Assembly: GCA_031271065.1 (NCBI GenBank)
Contig: JAISWP010000181.1
Location: 1 to 15,212 of the forward strand
DNA from: Synergistaceae bacterium
GTDB lineage: Bacteria > Synergistota > Synergistia > Synergistales > Synergistaceae
DNA length: 15,212 nt
Reading direction: 5' to 3'
Part shown: positions 1 through 8,451 of the stretch, in pieces
Layout of the letters: each line of letters starts with the position of its first letter
How positions within the stretch are numbered: the first letter of the stretch is position 1
Position numbers and translations under genes: made by a program
Notes under the pieces: model-generated
Told to the model about the DNA's origin: nothing
Databases searched by the model: none
Seen by the model: the letters and a program-made list of their open reading frames with translations, nothing else

Positions 1-265
1 TCTTTTCTGGAGGATATCGCGGGGGGCGTTCCGGACGAAGGACACCAGGGCGAAACTGCTCTGCATCGGGGTGGTCGCCTGGCTCTGGTTCCAGGTGATG
101 GAGAGCGTAGCCATGAGCATGGGGCTGGCTCCGGTCACGGGGCTTCCGCTGCCCCTTTTCAGCTATGGGGGCAGTTCTCTCCTGATGGTGGCGTTCGCCC
201 TGGCCCTGGTTCAAAGCGTGGCGATCTCGCCTGTGAAGGAAAAATTCTCGCAGATGCAGCGATAA
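1..265 (+). CDS. rodA: RodA/FtsW-family SEDS peptidoglycan polymerase, C-terminal part (5' end outside window)
   Basis: This is the last 87 codons of a SEDS-family membrane glycosyltransferase, read in frame from base 2 to the TAA at 263-265. SEDS proteins polymerise lipid II into glycan strands in the inner membrane, and RodA does this for side-wall elongation together with a class B PBP. The visible part has the basic loop before the final helices (IARG-like 'ISRGAFRTKD'), then a membrane helix, then the family hallmark GLPLPLFSYGGSSLL and the last hydrophobic helix, ending in a short charged tail. The GLPLP version of the motif looks more like RodA than FtsW (usually GLTLPFVSYGG), but with only the C-terminus visible the split is not certain. 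A GTG at 71 is only an internal codon; the gene clearly continues upstream of the window. Confidence 0.9.
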   Translation, partial: LFWRISRGAFRTKDTRAKLLCIGVVAWLWFQVMESVAMSMGLAPVTGLPLPLFSYGGSSLLMVAFALALVQSVAISPVKEKFSQMQR

Positions 266-281
266 AAATTTTGAGTTTTAC

Positions 282-287
282 AAGGAG
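282..287 (+). promoter_or_regulatory. Shine-Dalgarno of the radical SAM gene
   Basis: AAGGAG lies 9 bases before the ATG at 297 and fixes that start. The 31-bp gap after the rodA stop shows no obvious terminator, so read-through from rodA is plausible. Confidence 0.6.
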
Positions 288-296
288 TTTAATCTG

Positions 297-2078
297 ATGA
301 TCCTCGAAAGAACTGACGACCCCCTGACGCCGCTTTTGGCCTCGGTCAAACGCCCGGCGAGATATTCGGGAGGGGAATGGGGGGCATACGCTAAGGAGGG
401 CGGTGATACGGCCCGCATCTGCCTGGCGTTCCCCGACGTGTACGAGGTGGGGATGAGCTATCTCGGCTACCAGATACTCTACTCGCTGATAAAGACCCTG
501 GACTACGCCGACGCGGAACGGGCCTACTGCCCCTGGCCGGATATGGAGTCGGCCATGAGGGAGGCGGGGGTTTCGCTGGGAGCTCTGGAGAGCGGCAGGA
601 TCCTTCGGGATTTCGACGCGGTGGGCTTCACCCTCCAGTACGAACTTTGCGCCACCAACATACTCACCATGCTGGACCTCGGCGGCATACCGATTTTGAG
701 CGCGGACCGGGACGAGGGCGATCCGATAGTAATTGGAGGCGGAGGCGGCGCCTATGCGCCGGCGCCCTACGAAATTTTCTTCGACATATTCTGCGTCGGT
801 GACGGCGAGGAAATCCTGCCGGAGGTCCTGAGCGTCCTGCACGGGATGAAGGGAGATCTCAGGAGCGAAAAGCTCGCCGCAATGTCCCGCATCCCAGGGG
901 TTTACGCGCCGGGGATATCCCAGACTCCGGTGCGGTCCGTCGTGACGGAGGAACTGGACGCGGGTTTTTTGCACCGCACCATGATAGTCCCGAACTGCAG
1001 CATCGTGCACGACAGGGCGGCCGTTCAGGTGTTCAGGGGATGCACCAGGGGATGCCGCTTCTGCCAGGCGGGCATGACCGGGCGTCCCCGCCGGGAAAGA
1101 AGCGCCGCGTCAGTGGCCGAACAGGCGCGGGAACTGCTGCGGCGCACCGGCTGGGAGGAATTGGGAATACTGTCTTTAGCCACATGCGACTGGGGTGGGC
1201 TTGCGGAACTCCTCTCGTCCATGTCGGGGGCGCTTGAACGGGACAATATCAAACTCAGCCTGCCGAGCCTACGGATGGATTCCTTCTCCGTGGAACTGGC
1301 CGCCGGCTTGGAGGGTATGCGGCGCGGCGGTCTGACGTTTGCCCCGGAGGCCGGCAGCGAGCGGCTGAGGAGCGTCATAAACAAGGGGCTGTCGGACGGC
1401 GACGTCGATTCGGCGCTGGAGGCCGCCTTCAAATACGGCTGGGAACGGGTCAAACTCTACTTCATGATGGGGCTTCCCACGGAAACTCGGTCCGATCTCG
1501 ACGGGATAATCGACATAGCGGACAGGGCGGTCCATTACGCCCGGGTCAGCAAGAGGAGGGGCGAGGTCTCCGTCTCCGTCGCCGGTTTCGTACCCAAGGC
1601 CCACACTCCCTTCCAGTGGGAGCCCCAGGCATCCGCGGACGAGCTGCGCGAAAAGGGCCGATATGTAAAGGGAAAGGTCCGCAGCAGGAAGATATCGCTC
1701 TCGTATCACGAACCGGAGCAGACGTTTCTCGAAGGGGTATTTTCGCGTGGGGACAGTGCGCTTGGAAGAGTCATACAGGAGGCGTGGCGGAGGGGCGCCA
1801 GGTTCGACGGATGGACCGAGTGCTTCGACATCGGACGGTGGAACGGCGTCTTTGAGGACATGGGCGTCGACACGGTCAGATATACCGGCGGACGGAGTCC
1901 GGACGAGGCTCTGCCGTGGGATATGATAGACTCAGGAGTTTCGAAGGAGTATATGAGGTCCGAGCGGGAGAGGGCTTTCGTCTGCGGGACGACCTCCGAC
2001 TGCTCGAACGGTCCCTGCAATGCCTGCGGCTGGCAGTCGCGGTCGGCTGCGTGCGCGTCACACGCAGCGGCGGTCTGA
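297..2078 (+). CDS. B12-binding-domain radical SAM protein (TIGR03960 family)
   Basis: This is a 593-residue radical SAM enzyme of unknown reaction. The N-terminal ~200 residues form a Rossmann-like region as in B12-binding radical SAM proteins (AFPDVYEVGMSYLGYQILY near the start, IVIGGGGGAYAPAPYEIFFD and the GDGEE motif further on). The [4Fe-4S]-AdoMet motif follows as CTRGCRFCQAG, with Cys249, Cys253 and Cys256 in the canonical CX3CX2C spacing. Later radical SAM motifs include LTFAPEAGSERLR and LYFMMGLPTET. The C-terminus carries a Cys-rich tail (CSNGPCNACGW), which fits an extra metal-binding site. The expected B12-contact DxHxxG motif is not obvious, so cobalamin use is uncertain. The family is normally found beside or fused to a DUF2344 protein, as here (next gene 3 bp downstream). 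Start ATG 297 has a good ribosome-binding site. Confidence 0.92.
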   Translation: MILERTDDPLTPLLASVKRPARYSGGEWGAYAKEGGDTARICLAFPDVYEVGMSYLGYQILYSLIKTLDYADAERAYCPWPDMESAMREAGVSLGALESGRILRDFDAVGFTLQYELCATNILTMLDLGGIPILSADRDEGDPIVIGGGGGAYAPAPYEIFFDIFCVGDGEEILPEVLSVLHGMKGDLRSEKLAAMSRIPGVYAPGISQTPVRSVVTEELDAGFLHRTMIVPNCSIVHDRAAVQVFRGCTRGCRFCQAGMTGRPRRERSAASVAEQARELLRRTGWEELGILSLATCDWGGLAELLSSMSGALERDNIKLSLPSLRMDSFSVELAAGLEGMRRGGLTFAPEAGSERLRSVINKGLSDGDVDSALEAAFKYGWERVKLYFMMGLPTETRSDLDGIIDIADRAVHYARVSKRRGEVSVSVAGFVPKAHTPFQWEPQASADELREKGRYVKGKVRSRKISLSYHEPEQTFLEGVFSRGDSALGRVIQEAWRRGARFDGWTECFDIGRWNGVFEDMGVDTVRYTGGRSPDEALPWDMIDSGVSKEYMRSERERAFVCGTTSDCSNGPCNACGWQSRSAACASHAAAV

Positions 2079-2081
2079 GCC

Positions 2082-2690
2082 GTGCCCCGCATCCGTATTT
2101 CGTTCTCCAAACTGGGCAGGGCGGTATTCACTCCCCACGTGGACCTTCCGATCCTGTTCACCAGAGCGGCAAGGAGGGCCGGCATACCGATGGAGTATAC
2201 GCAGGGTTTTTCGCCTCATCCAAAGACGGTCCTCGGACCGCCCCTTCCGGTCGGGGTCTCCGGCCTGGGCGAACCGGCCGAGTTCTGGTTTGTCCGGTGG
2301 GACGAGGTATTTTTTAAATCGTGGAAGGAATCGATGCCCGATGGGTTTCGCATCCTGTCCGCGAAAGAGGCGGACGGCGCGCCGCTCACGAAGCTGTGCA
2401 CCGCGGCTTCGTATATAATCGAACCGTTGAACGGGGCGTCCGCCGAGGACATAAGACGCGTCCTGGACGGTGAGTTCTCGGGGCTTGGAACGCTCCTCTC
2501 CATAGGCGCGGACGAACGGCGCGCGTCGATCAGCGTGACTGACCTGGAGAGGTCCGGGGCGTCCCGTATGGTAAAAGCCCTCGTGTCGTCCGGCACTGTA
2601 TCGGGGTGGAGGGATCTGTCTTTTGTCCGGACGGCCGTGGGCCGGTGGGACGCGTGCGCTCGGCGGACAGCGCCGCTGACGGAGGAATGA
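2082..2690 (+). CDS. DUF2344 / TIGR03936 radical SAM-associated protein
   Basis: This 202-residue protein begins at a GTG three bases after the stop of the radical SAM gene, so translation is likely coupled. The N-terminus matches the DUF2344 pattern: IRISFSKLGRAVFTPHVDLP (start of the fold), then RRAGIPMEYTQGFSPHPK and the PLPVGV turn. The family is known as a constant companion of TIGR03960 radical SAM proteins, sometimes as a fusion, and its biochemical role is not established; an involvement in handling the radical SAM substrate is inference from this linkage. No membrane segment or signal peptide is visible. It is followed with almost no gap by rng. The length is close to the usual 200-230 residues. 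Confidence 0.87.
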   Translation: MPRIRISFSKLGRAVFTPHVDLPILFTRAARRAGIPMEYTQGFSPHPKTVLGPPLPVGVSGLGEPAEFWFVRWDEVFFKSWKESMPDGFRILSAKEADGAPLTKLCTAASYIIEPLNGASAEDIRRVLDGEFSGLGTLLSIGADERRASISVTDLERSGASRMVKALVSSGTVSGWRDLSFVRTAVGRWDACARRTAPLTEE

Positions 2691-2691
2691 C

Positions 2692-4227
2692 GTGAATAAC
2701 AATAATAATAACAATAATTCGAACGGCGGGAACAGGGAAATGAAACTCGTGGTGAACGTGATAGACCCCGAGGAGATGAGGATCGCCATCCTCGACAAAA
2801 GAGGCAGGCTCGACAACCTTTACATAGAGCGTATGCTTGAGCGCCAGAGGGCGGGGGAGATATACAAGGCCAGGGTCGACAGCGTGCTCCCCGGCATGAA
2901 CGCCGCTTTCCTCAGCCTGGGAGACGGCCGCAACGGTTTTCTGTACCTGAACGACGTCTCCGGCGGCACTATGAAGCCCGGGGAGGAAATGCTGGTGCAG
3001 GTGCTCAAGACCCCGAACCGCGGCAAGGGCGCCAGGGTATCCCCGAGGGTCTCACTGGCCGGGAGATATCTGGTGCTGGTGCCGTCCAGCAGGGACGTGG
3101 GGGTTTCAAAGAGGATAGAGGACGACGACGAACGGGCGAGGCTGAGGGCCCTGGCCCGCAGGCTGAGGCCGGACGGCTGCGGGATCATAGTCCGCACAAT
3201 GGCCGAACACTGCGACGAGGAGAGCCTGGCCCGCGACGTTTCGGAGCTGATGGACGAGTGGCGGGAGGTCGAACGCAAGGCCAGGAAGAACACCGCTCCC
3301 TGTCTTCTCCATCGGGACATAGGACTGGTCGAGAGGATACTGCGGGACGAACTCACCGGCAGCATAGGGGAGATAGTCGTCGATTCGAGGGACGAGTACG
3401 AGAACATATCTGCCTTCATCGAACGTTTCGCGCCGGACGCGCGGCCGGAGACGTCGCTCTACAAAGGCAGCATGCCGGTTTTCGAGGTCTACGGGATAGA
3501 GCGGGCCATCGAGGAGCTGCACGACCGCAAAGTCTGGCTAGAGAGCGGGGCCTATCTCGTGATAGATCAGACCGAGGCTCTCACGGTGATCGACGTGAAC
3601 ACCGGGAAATACATCGGCTCGAAGGACCTTCAGGACACGGTTTATCACACCAATTTCGAGGCCGCCGAGGAGATAGCCCGCCAGCTGAGGCTGAGGGCCA
3701 TAGGGGGCATAGTGGTCGTCGACTTCATAGACATGGAGAGCCCCGAGGACAGGAACAAACTCGTAGAGTCGCTCCAGGAGCTTTTCAGGACGGACAGGTG
3801 CAAGGCCAGGGTGTACGGGGTGACGGAACTGGGGCTCGTGGAGATAACGCGCAAGCGCGCCAGGCTCGACATGCGCTCCATAATGAGCCGGAGCTGTCCC
3901 TTCTGCGGAGGGCTCGGCTGGGTCGACAAAGAGGAAACCGTCGCCATGAAGGTCAAGCGTTTCCTCCGCCGGGCGGTTCTGGGGTCCAGCGCGGAGGCTT
4001 TTATAGTGGAGCTGCATCCGGCCATCGCCAGATACATAGCGGAGACGTACCTGTCCATGTGGGAGGAGGAGTTCGAGCGCAGATTTTACCTGGCGGAATA
4101 CTCCGACTACGCCTGGGACAAGTTCAAGATAGATTTTCAGGGAACTCTGTCGAGAGTGGTCCACAGGGTGGAGGTAATGGAACGGCGGGAGGCCGCTGTC
4201 GTTGTACATAGCACGACTTCAGCTTAA
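2692..4227 (+). CDS. rng: Ribonuclease G/E family endoribonuclease
   Basis: This is an Rne/Rng-type endonuclease that cuts single-stranded RNA in rRNA maturation and mRNA decay. It has 511 residues, the size of RNase G, without the long scaffold tail of RNase E. After a low-complexity N-terminus (eight Asn in a row) the conserved fold starts at KLVVNVIDPEEMRIAI. An S1 RNA-binding region follows (GEIYKARVDSVLPGMNAAFLS). The catalytic Mg-binding Asp lies in VIDVNTG (Asp301) and a second in VVDFIDM (Asp344). The zinc-link CPFCGG has Cys402 and Cys405. These positions are nearly the same as in E. coli RNase E (D303, D346, C404, C407). Start GTG 2692 is favoured by GGAGGA five bases upstream; the alternative ATG at 2740, which would remove the Asn run, has only a poor upstream site. 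The gene end overlaps smc by 26 bp. Confidence 0.95.
   Translation: MNNNNNNNNSNGGNREMKLVVNVIDPEEMRIAILDKRGRLDNLYIERMLERQRAGEIYKARVDSVLPGMNAAFLSLGDGRNGFLYLNDVSGGTMKPGEEMLVQVLKTPNRGKGARVSPRVSLAGRYLVLVPSSRDVGVSKRIEDDDERARLRALARRLRPDGCGIIVRTMAEHCDEESLARDVSELMDEWREVERKARKNTAPCLLHRDIGLVERILRDELTGSIGEIVVDSRDEYENISAFIERFAPDARPETSLYKGSMPVFEVYGIERAIEELHDRKVWLESGAYLVIDQTEALTVIDVNTGKYIGSKDLQDTVYHTNFEAAEEIARQLRLRAIGGIVVVDFIDMESPEDRNKLVESLQELFRTDRCKARVYGVTELGLVEITRKRARLDMRSIMSRSCPFCGGLGWVDKEETVAMKVKRFLRRAVLGSSAEAFIVELHPAIARYIAETYLSMWEEEFERRFYLAEYSDYAWDKFKIDFQGTLSRVVHRVEVMERREAAVVVHSTTSA
2695..2718 (+). repeat. AAY trinucleotide run encoding eight consecutive Asn
   Basis: Directly after the GTG start of the RNase G/E gene there are eight AAT/AAC codons in a row, a short AT-rich microsatellite-like tract in a GC-rich gene. 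It encodes an unstructured N-terminal extension. Such AT-rich starts can keep the ribosome-binding region free of mRNA structure; that role is inference. Changes in repeat number would keep the frame. Confidence 0.8.
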
Positions 4228-7200
4228 AGATTTCAAAAGTTTCGGAGGTTCCCACGAACTTCCCCTCGAACCGGGTATGACCGCCATAGTCGGTCCCAAC
4301 GGCAGCGGCAAGAGCAACATACTCGACTCGCTCAGATGGGTGCTGGGGGATTCTCATTCGTCCAAACTGCGCATCGCGAAACAGGACGGGCTCATATTTC
4401 ACGGGTCCGCGTCCCGCGAGCGTGGCGTCGAGGCGTCGGTTTCAGTCCAGCTCAGGGAGGGGACGAAGGTCTGCACCATCCGCCGCCGCGTCTCCGCCGA
4501 GGCCGGCGCGGCGGTGACGGTGGACGGCGTCCGCGTCACCCTGGCCGAACTGGACGAGACGAAGCGCGAATGGCAGCTCGGAGGGGACAAGTTCGCGTTC
4601 ATCGGACAGGGCGAGGTGGCGGAGGTAATCCAGCAGCGCCCGCAGGCCAGACGCGCCCTCCTGGAATCCCTTTTCGGCATAGACGCGTACAGGAAACGGA
4701 GGGAGGACGCCTCCGGACGCCTGGGACAGGCCCGGGAGGAATATATGAGGCTCAGGACGTTTTCCGCCGAACTGAAGGCGCGGTACGACGAGATAGCTCC
4801 GGAAGTGACGCGGGCCAGGGCCGCCAGAGAAATGCTCGACGCGCTCGAGGAATACAGGAAGATTTATTACTGGGTGCGCAGGGCGGCCGGCGAGAGGGCT
4901 CTGGCTGCCCTGAAGGAGGAAAAGCGCAGGATCGGGGACGCGTCCCGCCTGAGGAGGATGTGGATCTCCGGATGGGAGAGAAGCCTGCGCCGAATAGACG
5001 AGGAGATAACAGAGCTGTCGAACTCAAGACAGCTGCAGATTCGCGAGTCCGACGCGGCGAAGAACACCTTGGCCGGTTTCACGAAAACGGCCTACGGATA
5101 CGGCGCGGCGCTCACCTCGGCCGCCAGGAGGGCCGCTCAGATAAAAGAAGAGCGGGTGGAGCTGGAAGGCAGACTGGCGGAACTGAAGACGGAGGGCGAG
5201 AAGCACGCCGCCTCGGAAAAAGCGCGGAAAGACGAGCTCGCCTCGGGCAGAAAATCTCTGGCGGAAGCATCGGAGTTATACAGGCAGTACGAGGAACGCA
5301 CCAGGGAGGCCCGGGAGAGGCTGGAGAGGATGAACCGCGAGAGGGGCGAGATAGGGGGGGAGATGTCGGCCCTCAGAGGACGCATCGCCTCGATCGGCGC
5401 CTCTCTGCGTTCATCCGGACGCGAGGCCGCGCCGCCCGGCCCCGATCCCCTGAAGGAGATAAAACGGGAATTGGACAGGTTGGAAGCCCGGCACGGTGAA
5501 CTTCTGGACGAGCAGGAACATGCCGCCTCGCGCTACAGGGACGTCTACGCGAAGCTGCAGGGAACGTCCAGCGACCTTCAGCGTAACAGGCGCGAATATT
5601 CGAAACTCTCCGGACGGCTGTCGGAGCTCCAGGAGCACGCGGCGGCCGAAGTGTACCCGCAGCCTGTGCAGCACGTCATGTCCGCCGCCAGACTCGGCAG
5701 GATCAAAGCCAATCTGAGGGTGGTCATAGATTCCTTCGAATGTCCCCAGGAATTTGCCGTGGCTATGGAGGCCTCGCTGGGGGGACGGCAGTTCTGGATA
5801 CTGGCCGATACTATGGACGAAGTCGGGGTATGTATAGAGCTGCTCAAAAAAAATCAGATGGGGCGCGCCACGCTGCTTCCCCTCGAGCGGTGCAGGCCGC
5901 GGAGCGGAGATTTTTCCCGCCGGCTTCCCGCAAGCGGGATAGTCGGGTGGGCTATGGAGCTGATAAAACCGGATGGGCACTGGCGCCCCGCTCTGGAGCA
6001 TATGATAGGGGACCTGCTGATAGTCGAGGACTACAAAGTGGGACAGTCCCTTGTCAGAGATGGATTCAGAGGACCGGTCACGACCCTGGAGGGCGACGTA
6101 TTCCAGCCGGGAGGTTCGATCTCCGGAGGGCGGTCCAAAAAGCCCGGCAAGGCTATGGAGATAATGAGCGCTATAGCGCGTCTTGAGGCGGAGACGGCGG
6201 CGGCTCGCAAGCTGGTGGATTCTCTTTCCGCTGATTTTTCCCGCCTCGAGGAAGAAGAAGCCGCCGCAGCCGCGAGGCGGGACGCGGTGTCTTTGGAGAT
6301 AAGGGAGCTGGCCGCCGGAAGAAGCGCCTGCGACGAGCGCAGGGAGAGCATAATCCGCGAACGGGCGAGGGCGAAAAACGAACGCGAATCCCTCCTGTCG
6401 TCCCTGAAAGAGTGCGGGCGCGCCTACGCCGCGCTTACGGAAAGAAAGGCCGCGTTGGACGCGGAAAACGGCGGGGAAATGCCCGCGCCGGAGACCGACC
6501 TCAGGATGATGAAGGAGATAGAGCGCCTCAAAAGCAGGGTTGCCCTCGCGGAGGAAAAACTCCGCAGCGGGTTCGTCCTCTCGGAGCGCATGGCGGCCGA
6601 GATCAAATCGGCGGCGAAATCCATCGCGGACATCGACGAGGAATTTTCCTCCTGCGAGCGGGACGTGCTCGCAAACAGGTCCAATCTGGCCTCTTTGGCG
6701 CGGAGATACGCGGAAGTCGCCAGAAGCAGGAGGAACGCCGCCCGTGAGATGGCCGGCTTCAAAGAGCGTTATGACGCCATAGACAACCGGAGAAAAAAGC
6801 GGACCGCCCGCCTCGAAACCGCCAGAGCCGCGATGGCGTCGGGCTCCGCCGCTCTCAGCGCGGCTGATCTCAGGGAGGCGGAACTGTCCAGGGAATGCTC
6901 CGAGATCATCCAGACCTGGGAGGAACAGTATCCGTATCCCGGCCCGGAGTCCGTCGGGGACGACAACCCGGACGAACTGAGGCGCAGTATGAGGGAGTGC
7001 GACAGGAACATCAGGATGATGGGCGACGTGGACATGGGGGTGCTGTCCGAGGAGCGCAGCCTGCGGGATCGCCTGGCGTTCCTGGGAGAACAGCTGGACG
7101 ACGTGGGTAACGGCATCAGGGAGCTGGAGCGCCTGATAGCTGAAGCGGACGAACAGGCCCGGGTGATCTTCACCGGAGCGATGGAGGAGATAGACAAAAA

Positions 7201-7621
7201 ATTCAACGCCCTCTTTCAGCAGCTTTTCAACGGAGGGGACGCGAAACTCGAACTGATGGAGGGGGATTCCCTCTGGGACAGCGGGGTCGACGTGGTTGCC
7301 CGTCCGCCGGGCAAGCATCCCGCAAGCATCGCACAGCTTTCAGGAGGGGAGCAGTCCCTCTCGGCCATCGCCCTGCTGTTTGCGTCCCTGGAGGTAGCCT
7401 CCTGCCCGATAGCCGTCCTGGACGAGGTTGACGCCGCTTTGGACGAAGTCAACCTGAGACGTTTCGCGGACCTCACCAGAGACTCGGCCCGCGAACGGCA
7501 GATATTCGTCATGACCCACAGGCGTCTGACGATGGAGCGGGCCGGCGCCCTCTACGGCGTCACACTGGCCGAACCTGGGAGATCCCAGGTCATAGGGGTC
7601 AGGATCGAGGATTGGAGTTAG
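4202..7621 (+). CDS. smc: Chromosome segregation/condensation ATPase SMC
   Basis: This is a full-length bacterial SMC of 1139 residues, slightly shorter than the usual ~1170-1190. It forms a DNA-bound dimer with ScpA/ScpB that extrudes and organises chromosome loops. The N-terminal ATPase half has Walker A GPNGSGKS at residues 31-38 and the Q-loop region at FIGQGEV. Long charged coiled coil runs from about residue 165 to 480. The hinge lies at roughly 485-640, ending in the Gly-rich GGSISGG. The second coiled coil runs to about 980. The C-terminal half has the ABC signature LSGGEQ (1046-1051) and Walker B VLDEVDAALDE (Asp1074, Glu1075). The start is a TTG at 4202 inside the end of rng; GGGAGG lies nine bases upstream, and the N-terminus MYIARLQLKDFKSF fits the family exactly. 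The usual neighbours rnc and ftsY are not in the window. Confidence 0.97.
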   Translation: MYIARLQLKDFKSFGGSHELPLEPGMTAIVGPNGSGKSNILDSLRWVLGDSHSSKLRIAKQDGLIFHGSASRERGVEASVSVQLREGTKVCTIRRRVSAEAGAAVTVDGVRVTLAELDETKREWQLGGDKFAFIGQGEVAEVIQQRPQARRALLESLFGIDAYRKRREDASGRLGQAREEYMRLRTFSAELKARYDEIAPEVTRARAAREMLDALEEYRKIYYWVRRAAGERALAALKEEKRRIGDASRLRRMWISGWERSLRRIDEEITELSNSRQLQIRESDAAKNTLAGFTKTAYGYGAALTSAARRAAQIKEERVELEGRLAELKTEGEKHAASEKARKDELASGRKSLAEASELYRQYEERTREARERLERMNRERGEIGGEMSALRGRIASIGASLRSSGREAAPPGPDPLKEIKRELDRLEARHGELLDEQEHAASRYRDVYAKLQGTSSDLQRNRREYSKLSGRLSELQEHAAAEVYPQPVQHVMSAARLGRIKANLRVVIDSFECPQEFAVAMEASLGGRQFWILADTMDEVGVCIELLKKNQMGRATLLPLERCRPRSGDFSRRLPASGIVGWAMELIKPDGHWRPALEHMIGDLLIVEDYKVGQSLVRDGFRGPVTTLEGDVFQPGGSISGGRSKKPGKAMEIMSAIARLEAETAAARKLVDSLSADFSRLEEEEAAAAARRDAVSLEIRELAAGRSACDERRESIIRERARAKNERESLLSSLKECGRAYAALTERKAALDAENGGEMPAPETDLRMMKEIERLKSRVALAEEKLRSGFVLSERMAAEIKSAAKSIADIDEEFSSCERDVLANRSNLASLARRYAEVARSRRNAAREMAGFKERYDAIDNRRKKRTARLETARAAMASGSAALSAADLREAELSRECSEIIQTWEEQYPYPGPESVGDDNPDELRRSMRECDRNIRMMGDVDMGVLSEERSLRDRLAFLGEQLDDVGNGIRELERLIAEADEQARVIFTGAMEEIDKKFNALFQQLFNGGDAKLELMEGDSLWDSGVDVVARPPGKHPASIAQLSGGEQSLSAIALLFASLEVASCPIAVLDEVDAALDEVNLRRFADLTRDSARERQIFVMTHRRLTMERAGALYGVTLAEPGRSQVIGVRIEDWS

Positions 7622-7651
7622 CCGGCCAAAACCGCGTGTCCCGCGCCCGGC
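7621..7651. terminator. Weak inverted repeat between convergent genes (possible terminator)
   Basis: The 32-bp gap between the smc stop and the stop of the convergent ABC ATPase gene contains a broken GC-rich hairpin: GCCGG (7621-7625) pairs with CCGGC (7647-7651), with an inner CGCG (7633-7636) and CGCG (7642-7645). Neither side has a T-run, so a classical intrinsic terminator is not supported. It is the only structure I can find here. Confidence 0.2.
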
Positions 7652-7653
7652 GT

Positions 7654-8451
7654 CTACGCCGAATCCGCCACCGACAGCGCCAGCACCGAGATGTAACTCT
7701 TTCTGCCTATCTCCACTTCGTTGATGTGAACGTTGACGTCGAAAGCCCTGCGCATGTTCTCCTCGTTCACCACTTCCTGAACCGGTCCGAAGATGCTCTC
7801 TCCGTCCCTGGTCAGTATGAGGGCATGGCTCGCCGTTTTGAGGGCGTGAGCCGGGTAGTGGGTGTTGAATACGCATGAGATGCGTCGTTCCCGCGCCAGA
7901 CACTCTATCGTCTCCAGTATTATCAGCTGGTTTTTGAAATCCAGGTTCGACTCCGGCTCGTCCAGGACCAGCATGGAGGGGCGAGCCGCCAGGGCTCTCG
8001 CTATCAGCACCATCTGCAGTTCTCCTCCGCTCATCTCGCTGCACGACTTGTCCTTGAGATGCGTGATGCCGACCTCTTCCATAGCCTGCCCTGCGCATTC
8101 GTAATCCTCAGGCCCAGGCTGCCTGAACGCGCCTATATGCGCGCTTCGCCCCATCACGACCATCTCCTCCGTCGAGTATGAAAAGACGGAGTTTTTCGCC
8201 TGGGGCACGTAGGCGATTTTCTTCCAGAGGTCCCGGTAGTGAATCCGGGATATGGGCGTTTCGTCTATGAAGCTGGTCCCGGAGTTCCAGGAAAGAAGCC
8301 CCATCATGCACTTCAAAAGCGTCGTCTTTCCCGCCCCGTTCGGGCCAAGCACAGCCAGCACCTGCCCGGACTCCACGGAAAATGAGATGTCCTTCAGCAC
8401 GGACGCGTCGTATTTGTAACTGAACGATGCTTTCTTCACGGAGAATATCAC
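7654..8451 (-). CDS. ABC transporter ATP-binding protein, iron-chelate/corrinoid (FecE/BtuD) type
   Basis: This is the cytoplasmic ATPase of a type II importer, about 265 residues, which powers the permease encoded just upstream. Visible motifs, counted from the GTG at 8451, are Walker A GPNGAGKTT (36-44), Q-loop in YVPQAKN, ABC signature MSGGE (around 139-146), Walker B MLVLDEPESNLDF (about 160-172) and the switch His in NTHYPAH (His198). The C-terminus (FGPVQEVVNEENMRRAFDV) is typical of FepC/FecE/BtuD ATPases. The chosen start GTG 8451 overlaps the permease stop as GTGA, with GGGAGG nine bases upstream; a GTG two codons earlier (8457) is possible. The frame stays open much further upstream over the permease gene, but that part has no homology-like features. 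It is the last gene of the operon. Confidence 0.93.
   Translation of the reverse strand: MIFSVKKASFSYKYDASVLKDISFSVESGQVLAVLGPNGAGKTTLLKCMMGLLSWNSGTSFIDETPISRIHYRDLWKKIAYVPQAKNSVFSYSTEEMVVMGRSAHIGAFRQPGPEDYECAGQAMEEVGITHLKDKSCSEMSGGELQMVLIARALAARPSMLVLDEPESNLDFKNQLIILETIECLARERRISCVFNTHYPAHALKTASHALILTRDGESIFGPVQEVVNEENMRRAFDVNVHINEVEIGRKSYISVLALSVADSA

Noticed and set aside
159..1010. 283-residue open frame on the - strand opposite the radical SAM gene.
   Set aside because: It runs antisense across the rodA end and a clearly recognised radical SAM gene, and its translation shows no family features.
3258..4211. 317-residue + strand frame inside rng.
   Set aside because: It is the alternate frame of a well-supported RNase G/E gene, with Arg/Gly/His-rich low-complexity translation.
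5411..7318. A long 635-residue open frame on the - strand.
   Set aside because: It lies entirely opposite smc, is low-complexity and Arg/Pro/Gly/His-rich, and shows no family motifs; it is a by-product of GC-rich codon usage in smc.
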